Below the pieces are notes generated by a model. That model was not told the DNA's origin and did no database searches. It saw nothing but the letters and a program-made list of their open reading frames with translations. From assembly GCA_045126975.1 (NCBI GenBank), contig JBGVPL010000039.1, positions 1 to 64,000 on the forward strand: a DNA stretch of 64,000 bases, read 5' to 3'. The translations under genes were made by a program, and so were the position numbers. Origin of the DNA: Aphodosoma sp045126975. GTDB taxonomy: Bacteria > Bacteroidota > Bacteroidia > Bacteroidales > Paludibacteraceae. How positions within the stretch are numbered: position 1 is the first letter of the stretch; the number at the start of each line of letters is the position of its first letter. Below, piece after piece: positions 58,529 through 64,000 of the stretch.

Positions 58529-59662
58529 TTATTTATAATTTTTGATAACGTCCACAACTCGACGAATGTCATCATCAGCACACATTGGACCAGAAGGGAG
58601 ACATAATCCATCATTAAACAACGCTTCACTAACACCATTAACATACATAGGCACGTTGGCAAACACTGGTTGAAGATGCATTGGTTTCCAAAGTGGACGA
58701 GTCTCTATCTGATTTTCATCCATACGAATACGTAAATCTTCACGGTCGAAACCTGTTTTTTTAGAATCAATAAGAATACAAGTCAACCAAAAGTTAGAGT
58801 TATATTCGTCGGATGGACGTTGCATAACAGTAATACCTTCAACGTCTTTTAATAATTCAATATATAATTGATGAACTCGACGACGATGCTCAACATGTTC
58901 ATCTAATACGTACATCTGACCACGACCTATACCTGCACAAATATTACTCATACGATAGTTATACCCTATCTCTTCATGTTGATAATGAGGTGCATTTTCA
59001 CGAGCTTGAGTTGCATAAAACATTACACGTTTTTTAGCCTCATCAGTTGGAGTAACCAATGCCCCACCGCCCGAAGTTGTAATCATTTTGTTGCCATTGA
59101 ACGACAATACACCATACTCGCCAAATGTACCACAACATTGACCTTTATAAGTAGAGCCTAATGCTTCTGCTGCATCTTCGAGCACAGGAATACCATAACG
59201 ATTGGCAATCGCCATAATCTCATCCATCTTAGCAGGCATACCATATAAATGCACAGGGATGATTGCTTTAGGATATTTTCCTGTTTTTGCTTTACGGTCG
59301 ATAATCGCTTCTTCAAGGAGTTGAGGATCCATATTCCAAGTATCACGCTCACTATCGATAAAGACAGGAGTTGCACCTAAATAGGTGATAGGATTAGCCG
59401 ATGCAGCAAACGTAAAGCTCTGGCATATAACTTCTTCGCCAGCTTTCACACCAAGCATGATGAGCGCAAGGTGCAAAGCCGCAGTACCTGCAGAAAGAGC
59501 CACGACATGTTTGTTTTGACCAACATATTGCTCCAAATCAGCCTCAAAACCATTTACATTTGGACCTAAAGGTACTACCCAATTAGTATCAAAAGCCTCC
59601 TTAATAAAATCCATTTCGCGACCCGACATGTGAGCCAACGAAAGCCATATTTTTTTATTCAT
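58529..59662 (-). CDS. DegT/DnrJ/EryC1/StrS-family sugar aminotransferase
   Basis: 377 residues. PLP-dependent enzyme adding an amino group to a nucleotide keto-sugar. HVVALSAGTAALHLALIMLG, EVICQSFTFAASANPI, VLEDAAEALGS (PLP Asp) and the Schiff-base lysine in LSFNGNKMITTSGGGAL. It follows an initiating sugar transferase, as in PglC/PglE-type clusters, so it may make a diacetamido-sugar. The partner acetyltransferase is not in view. Confidence 0.93.
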   Translation of the reverse strand: MNKKIWLSLAHMSGREMDFIKEAFDTNWVVPLGPNVNGFEADLEQYVGQNKHVVALSAGTAALHLALIMLGVKAGEEVICQSFTFAASANPITYLGATPVFIDSERDTWNMDPQLLEEAIIDRKAKTGKYPKAIIPVHLYGMPAKMDEIMAIANRYGIPVLEDAAEALGSTYKGQCCGTFGEYGVLSFNGNKMITTSGGGALVTPTDEAKKRVMFYATQARENAPHYQHEEIGYNYRMSNICAGIGRGQMYVLDEHVEHRRRVHQLYIELLKDVEGITVMQRPSDEYNSNFWLTCILIDSKKTGFDREDLRIRMDENQIETRPLWKPMHLQPVFANVPMYVNGVSEALFNDGLCLPSGPMCADDDIRRVVDVIKNYK

Positions 59663-59674
59663 AATTTACTAATT

Positions 59675-60283
59675 TTAATTTGTTCCATCAAAAGTTTCAG
59701 CAGTAGCAATTCCTTCGCCCGAAATACCTTCACGTACAAACACTTTTTTTATAGTTAAAAATAATATTTTCACATCCAGCCAAAATGAAATATTATCTAC
59801 ATACCATACATCATATTCAAATTTTTTAGTATGCGTAATAGTATTGCGTCCATTAATCTGAGCCCAACCAGTAATACCTGGACGCACTTTATGACGACGC
59901 ATTTGTTCTTTAGAATAAAGTGGTAAATACTTGACTAACAAAGGACGAGGCCCCACAAAACTCATATCTCCTTTAAGGACATTAAACAATTGTGGTAACT
60001 CATCAATAGAAAGAGAACGAACAATCTTACCTATTTTAGTCAAACGTTGAGCATCAGGCAAAAGTTTACCATCAGCATCACGCTCATCAGTCATTGTTTT
60101 ATACTTCACAACCTTGAAAATCTTTGCATCTTTACCCGGACGCTCTTGAGTAAAAAAGGCACCTGCACCTTTATTTGCAAAATGCAAAAATATAGTTATT
60201 ACCAATAATATTGGCGACAAAATAAGTAAAGCCACAAAAGCAATACAAAAATCCAATATACGTTTTATTCCGTTTTTATACAT
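59675..60283 (-). CDS. Initiating sugar-phosphate transferase (PglC-like)
   Basis: 202 residues. One N-terminal membrane helix (ILDFCIAFVALLILSPILLV) and the bacterial sugar transferase core: FTQERPGKDAKIFKVVKYKT, SLSIDELPQLFNVLKGDMSF, VGPRPLLVKYLPLYS and RPGITGWAQINGRN. It moves a sugar-1-phosphate to undecaprenyl phosphate, starting a surface glycan. The short form without extra membrane helices matches PglC. Confidence 0.93.
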   Translation of the reverse strand: MYKNGIKRILDFCIAFVALLILSPILLVITIFLHFANKGAGAFFTQERPGKDAKIFKVVKYKTMTDERDADGKLLPDAQRLTKIGKIVRSLSIDELPQLFNVLKGDMSFVGPRPLLVKYLPLYSKEQMRRHKVRPGITGWAQINGRNTITHTKKFEYDVWYVDNISFWLDVKILFLTIKKVFVREGISGEGIATAETFDGTN

Positions 60284-60284
60284 C

Positions 60285-61493
60285 TCAAAAATGTTTTAAT
60301 ATAGTATCATACGAAACTTCTACACTAAAATTTTTTTTCATATAAGTATACCCACACTCTCCCATTTGAATTCTTTTTTCTGATGAAGATAACATTTTAT
60401 CTAAATTATTATTAAAAGAGACTATATCTCCACTTTCAGAAAAATAACCATAACCATTTTGTTCTGCATCAATACCAATATCCGTATTTTTATCTGTAGC
60501 AACCAAAATTGGCATTTTATTACTTAAATAAGATAATAGTCTAGATGGATAATTTGGTATTGTAAAACGTTTATCTAATAAAATTAATCCAATATCACAA
60601 CTTGCAGCTAATTGTTCGTAATCAACTTTAGGTAAATTTTTAAACAACAAAGAATTTGTTGGTTTGTTAAATTCAAACCATTCATATAATTTACCATACT
60701 CAGTACCTGCACCAACAATTAAGAAAAAACAATCATTCCTAAATTTATTAACATCTAAGATATTAATTAAAAAATCTATTCCTTGAGGTTTTCCTAAATT
60801 ACCACCATAAATTATAATAGGCTTGTCAATTGGCAAATTATATTTTCTTCTTATTTCAGATTTATTTATAATAAAATTATGATCTCCAATATCAAAAGAT
60901 AAACTATTAGGATTAATTTCTGTTTTAGAAGCATCAACAAAAGCATTATGTTTTAATAAATAATCTACATTTGCTTGTGACATGCATCCAATATAATCAG
61001 AAATTACATACAATTGTTTCTCTTTTTTCCTAAAAAATTTATAAATAAAACTTCTATTAGAAAACATTTGTAAATCAACTGCATTCTGCGGAAATATATC
61101 CTTAAGTAACAAATATGATATTGAATTCTTATTTCTTTTTTTTAATTTTTGTATTACACTATTAAATGTAATAGGCGGTGTAGAATATAAAATCAAATCA
61201 AAAACTATATTACCCAAATATTTATCAATAGCTTTACCATATTGATATTCTAATAATAATTGACCAATACCCTTTTCTATTGCATTGGTCTTTTGTAAAT
61301 TCAAAGCTTCTACTCCTAAAATAAAAATACCATCTTTACAATTAAGATTAGTTTTCTTCTTAAATTGACGTTCCAATGGTGTCACAACATAAACATTATG
61401 CCCTTCATCTCTAAATTTACGCAATAAATCAGTATAAATGCCTTTAGCATTAATATCAACAATACGAGCTATAGTAAGAAAAATAACATTCAT
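60285..61493 (-). CDS. Glycosyltransferase family 4, WbuB-like
   Basis: 402 residues from the ATG at 61493 (MNVIFLTIARIVDI), while a start at 61511 would overlap the epimerase gene. GT-B fold with YLLLKDIFPQNAVDLQMFS, YIGCMSQANVDYLLKHNAF and IIYGGNLGKPQGIDFLIN. It closely resembles WbuB proteins that add N-acetyl-L-fucosamine, which fits the FnlC/WbjD-like epimerase just upstream. Markedly AT-rich with A/T-ending codons, unlike its neighbour, so it may have a different history. Confidence 0.87.
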   Translation of the reverse strand: MNVIFLTIARIVDINAKGIYTDLLRKFRDEGHNVYVVTPLERQFKKKTNLNCKDGIFILGVEALNLQKTNAIEKGIGQLLLEYQYGKAIDKYLGNIVFDLILYSTPPITFNSVIQKLKKRNKNSISYLLLKDIFPQNAVDLQMFSNRSFIYKFFRKKEKQLYVISDYIGCMSQANVDYLLKHNAFVDASKTEINPNSLSFDIGDHNFIINKSEIRRKYNLPIDKPIIIYGGNLGKPQGIDFLINILDVNKFRNDCFFLIVGAGTEYGKLYEWFEFNKPTNSLLFKNLPKVDYEQLAASCDIGLILLDKRFTIPNYPSRLLSYLSNKMPILVATDKNTDIGIDAEQNGYGYFSESGDIVSFNNNLDKMLSSSEKRIQMGECGYTYMKKNFSVEVSYDTILKHF

Positions 61494-61498
61494 AATTT

Positions 61499-62674
61499 TT
61501 ACTTTCTCCAAACCATTTTGTTTACTATACCTGTATAACTTTGGATAAGTTTCACTACCTTAGTCGAAACTATTTCATCTGTATAATTTGGCACTGGCAA
61601 TCCGTTGTCGCCATTTTTCACCATCTCTACTGCTGTATCTACTGCTTGCAATAATGAGTATTCATCAATACCGGCCAACACGAAACAGCCTTTATCCAAC
61701 GCCTCTGGTCGCTCGGTCGATGTACGGATACATACTGCTGGGAACGAATGTCCTACCGATGTGAAGAACGACGACTCTTCTGGCAATGTACCTGAATCCG
61801 ACACTACAGCGAATGCATTCATCTGCAAGCAGTTGTAGTCATGAAAACCGAGCGGTTCGTGTTGTATCACTCGCTTGTCAAGCTCGAATCCCGATGCTGC
61901 CAAACGGTTGCGTGAGCGTGGATGGCACGAATACAATATCGGCATATCATATTTCTCTGCCATGCGATTAATAGCTGTGAATAGCGATGTAAAATTCTTT
62001 TCTGTATCGATATTCTCCTCACGGTGAGCCGAGAGCAAAATATAACGCCCTTTTTCCAAACCTAATCGTGCGTGTATATCACTTGTTTCAATCTCTGACA
62101 AGTTCTCGTGCAACACCTCTGCCATCGGACTGCCTGTAACGTATGTGCGTTGTGGCGCCACACTACTTGCATTCAAATAGCGACGTGCATGCTCCGAGTA
62201 ACACATATTTACGTCAGAAATAATATCCACGATACGACGGTTTGTCTCCTCTGGCAAACACTCATCGAAACAACGGTTACCTGCCTCCATGTGGAAAATA
62301 GGAATATGTAAACGCTTCGCACCAATCACCGACAAGCACGAGTTTGTGTCTCCCAACACCAACACAGCATCTGGTTTGATTTGCACCATAAGTTTGTATG
62401 ACGAGTGGATGATGTTACCCATAGTAGCACCAAGGTCGTCACCTACTGCATCAAGATATACCTCAGGATCTTTGAGTTTAAGGTCTTTGAAAAATACGCC
62501 ATTAAGGTTATAGTCGTAGTTCTGACCTGTATGTGCCAAAATACAATCGAAATATTTACGACATTTGTTTATCACTGCTGCCAAACGTATAATCTCTGGG
62601 CGCGTACCAACGATGATGAGCAACTTCAATTTGCCATCATTACGGAATTTTACTTCACTATAATCTGTTTTCAT
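61499..62674 (-). CDS. UDP-sugar 2-epimerase, FnlC/WbjD/CapG-like
   Basis: 391 residues. Non-hydrolysing epimerase fold: LLIIVGTRPEIIRLAAVINK, HTGQNYDYNLNGVFFKDL, VLVLGDTNSCLSVIGAKRL, FHMEAGNRCFDECLPEETNR (catalytic acids) and SDSGTLPEESSF. These details match the subfamily producing UDP-N-acetyl-L-fucosamine better than WecB. fnlA/fnlB partners should lie beyond the window. Preceded by GTCGAAG heptamers (62690-62720). Confidence 0.87.
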   Translation of the reverse strand: MKTDYSEVKFRNDGKLKLLIIVGTRPEIIRLAAVINKCRKYFDCILAHTGQNYDYNLNGVFFKDLKLKDPEVYLDAVGDDLGATMGNIIHSSYKLMVQIKPDAVLVLGDTNSCLSVIGAKRLHIPIFHMEAGNRCFDECLPEETNRRIVDIISDVNMCYSEHARRYLNASSVAPQRTYVTGSPMAEVLHENLSEIETSDIHARLGLEKGRYILLSAHREENIDTEKNFTSLFTAINRMAEKYDMPILYSCHPRSRNRLAASGFELDKRVIQHEPLGFHDYNCLQMNAFAVVSDSGTLPEESSFFTSVGHSFPAVCIRTSTERPEALDKGCFVLAGIDEYSLLQAVDTAVEMVKNGDNGLPVPNYTDEIVSTKVVKLIQSYTGIVNKMVWRK

Positions 62675-62687
62675 AATTTTTTTGTCG

Positions 62688-62722
62688 ATAGTCGAAGGTC
62701 GAAGGTCGAAAGACTTTTAACT
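62688..62722 (-). repeat. GTCGAAG heptamer array before the epimerase gene
   Basis: GTCGAAG x2, GTCGAAA on the plus strand, with TATCGAC beside them and a facing GCGACTTT. It lies in the leader of the epimerase gene. Confidence 0.65.
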
Positions 62723-62748
62723 TGCGACTTTAAAATTAATATTCAAAA

Positions 62749-64000
62749 TTATAAAAATTGAGCATAATAAATTGGCAAACATGTTGTAACTCCATCCTTA
62801 AAATAGTCCTTCCCATACAACAAATAACGATTGCCTATGCGAGATGAAAATTTTTCACAAAAAGCATCTAACGATTTATGCGTCTTATATCCTGATGATT
62901 TTACTTCTATAGGCACAATTTTATTCCCACGAGAAAGCAAAAAATCAACTTCATAATTATGATTATTTCCGTCAGGAAATGTATAATAATACAACTCATT
63001 ACCCGATGTCAAAAGCATCTGAGCTACCATGTTTTCATAAACATAGCCTAGATTAACATCTAACTTGTCTGACAATAATTTATTATAAATCGTATTCTCT
63101 GTATATTTTTTATCCCAAAAAGCAAGTGTAATAAAAAGCCCTGTATCACACAAAAACATTTTGTAACGACTATAATCTCTAGTTAATGCCATACCCACAT
63201 TAGGATCACTTGCGTGATAAGCCAACGACACCACCTGACTATCTTCCATATCCGCAATCACCACATCAATATTGTCAACTACTTTCCCTCCTGTAGCCGA
63301 TGATATCTTGTATCTCATCGAATTTTTCGACAACTGCGATGGTATATTCTTAAATATTCTAGATGCCGTACCTGTAGGATCTATACGACGAAAATCATCT
63401 TCATACAATTCTATTATTTTTCGCTTTACTAAATCTACCTGTTCAAGATTATTTGTAACCAAATATTCATTAACCGCTTGAGGCATTCCTCCTACAACCA
63501 TATACAACCGCAAATCTCTCATCCATTTACGATGCACAGCCTGCCCCATCTCTCGCTTCATATCAAAAGCCTCTCGCATAAAATCATGAGAAACATCATC
63601 ACCTATAGCCCAACGAAACTCATCAAAATCCATCGGATAAAGAGTCAAACGATGTTCCTCGCTCGGAATCAAAATGTTCTGTATATTCTTTTTTATTGAT
63701 AACAACGATCCTGTTTCTATATAATCATAACGACCATCCTTCACCAAATGCTTTATAGCTTGGCGAGCTAACGGTTGACGTTGCACCTCATCAAAAACAA
63801 TTACCGACTCACGATTATATAACTGAACATTAAAAAGATTTTGCAATCGAAAGAAGAAATAGTTCAAATCCAACATATTCTCAAACAATTCATCAATCTC
63901 TTTTGATGTTTGTGAAAAGTCGATCAATATGTAGGACTTATATTCTTTGCGAGCAAATTCTTCTACTAAGGTTGATTTACCTACACGTCGAGCTCCTTTT
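62749..64000 (-). CDS. AAA ATPase with DUF4143, 5' end beyond the window
   Basis: At least 416 residues, with the start cut off at 64000. The visible N-terminus has KGARRVGKSTLVEEFARKEY (Walker A, about 63985-63940), VIVFDEVQRQPLARQAIKHL (Walker B), SLLSIKK (sensor region), and a C-terminal DUF4143 nuclease-like part (YEVDFLLSRGNKIVPIEVKS, a D-ExK-type motif). Such proteins are common in Bacteroidetes accessory regions; function is not established. The TTG at 63927 is not the start. Confidence 0.85.
   Translation of the reverse strand, partial: KGARRVGKSTLVEEFARKEYKSYILIDFSQTSKEIDELFENMLDLNYFFFRLQNLFNVQLYNRESVIVFDEVQRQPLARQAIKHLVKDGRYDYIETGSLLSIKKNIQNILIPSEEHRLTLYPMDFDEFRWAIGDDVSHDFMREAFDMKREMGQAVHRKWMRDLRLYMVVGGMPQAVNEYLVTNNLEQVDLVKRKIIELYEDDFRRIDPTGTASRIFKNIPSQLSKNSMRYKISSATGGKVVDNIDVVIADMEDSQVVSLAYHASDPNVGMALTRDYSRYKMFLCDTGLFITLAFWDKKYTENTIYNKLLSDKLDVNLGYVYENMVAQMLLTSGNELYYYTFPDGNNHNYEVDFLLSRGNKIVPIEVKSSGYKTHKSLDAFCEKFSSRIGNRYLLYGKDYFKDGVTTCLPIYYAQFL

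Overview
The window comes from an AT-rich member of the Bacteroidota, most likely order Bacteroidales. The support is gldE-gldD next to ssb, a 30-residue AURKAIP1/COX24-type basic protein, PspC-GIN and DUF3822 proteins, a remnant of the Bacteroidetes-type MurF-Alr fusion, lipoproteins with short lipoboxes, and repeated promoters of the Bacteroidetes form (TTTG, 19-20 nt spacer, TAnnTTTG). The sequence alone does not give a genus. No rRNA, tRNA, CRISPR array or replication origin was seen.

Layout. 1-4.9 kb: a membrane-anchored TPR/coiled-coil lipoprotein, a broken secreted peptide, a secreted protein and an IS1182-type insertion sequence with a frameshifted transposase. 4.9-16 kb: housekeeping genes (RNase G, COX24-like protein, HU, SSB, GldE, GldD, a phosphopantetheinyl transferase, a GGGP-synthase-like enzyme, an S9 peptidase lipoprotein, RuvX, an ABC-F ATPase). 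16-23.6 kb, minus strand: YigZ, alanine racemase, NagB, a flavodiiron protein, FabD and transketolase. 23.9-28.9 kb: a TPP-riboswitch-controlled thiamine operon (thiD-thiE-thiC-thi4-tenI-like), which uses a THI4-type thiazole synthase rather than ThiG/ThiH.

29.6-43.7 kb is the accessory part: one tightly packed, co-directional run of twelve genes. It opens with DNA phosphorothioation genes dndC-dndD-dndE. It continues with a PLD-nuclease/helicase, a 67-residue helical protein, a Rad50-like ATPase, a 141-residue unknown and a HARE-HTH/Mrr nuclease, then a MORC-like GHKL ATPase, a 309-residue unknown, a membrane-anchored helical protein and a DUF4062/GHKL/HTH protein. It lacks DndA, DndB and recognisable DndF/G/H. 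I read it as a modification system with a non-canonical restriction or effector arm, possibly several stacked modules.

43.9-54.5 kb returns to core genes (PheS, Sua5/TsaC, DUF3822, RsmD, thioesterase, ADP-forming acetyl-CoA synthetase, PadR + PspC-GIN pair, tri-heme cytochrome c peroxidase). 54.5-64 kb, minus strand: DeoD, a U32 protein, UDP-glucose dehydrogenase, and part of a surface-polysaccharide cluster (DegT aminotransferase, initiating sugar transferase, WbuB-like glycosyltransferase, FnlC/WbjD-like epimerase), then a DUF4143 ATPase cut by the window edge.

A second layer runs through the core regions. Many gene junctions carry degenerate repeats with a 7-nt period, often arranged as hairpins. 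Some supply stop codons (gldE, gldD, alr), some lie in frame inside genes (GGGP synthase, U32 protein), and one family sits at a near-fixed distance before start codons of seven genes. They are absent inside the Dnd operon.
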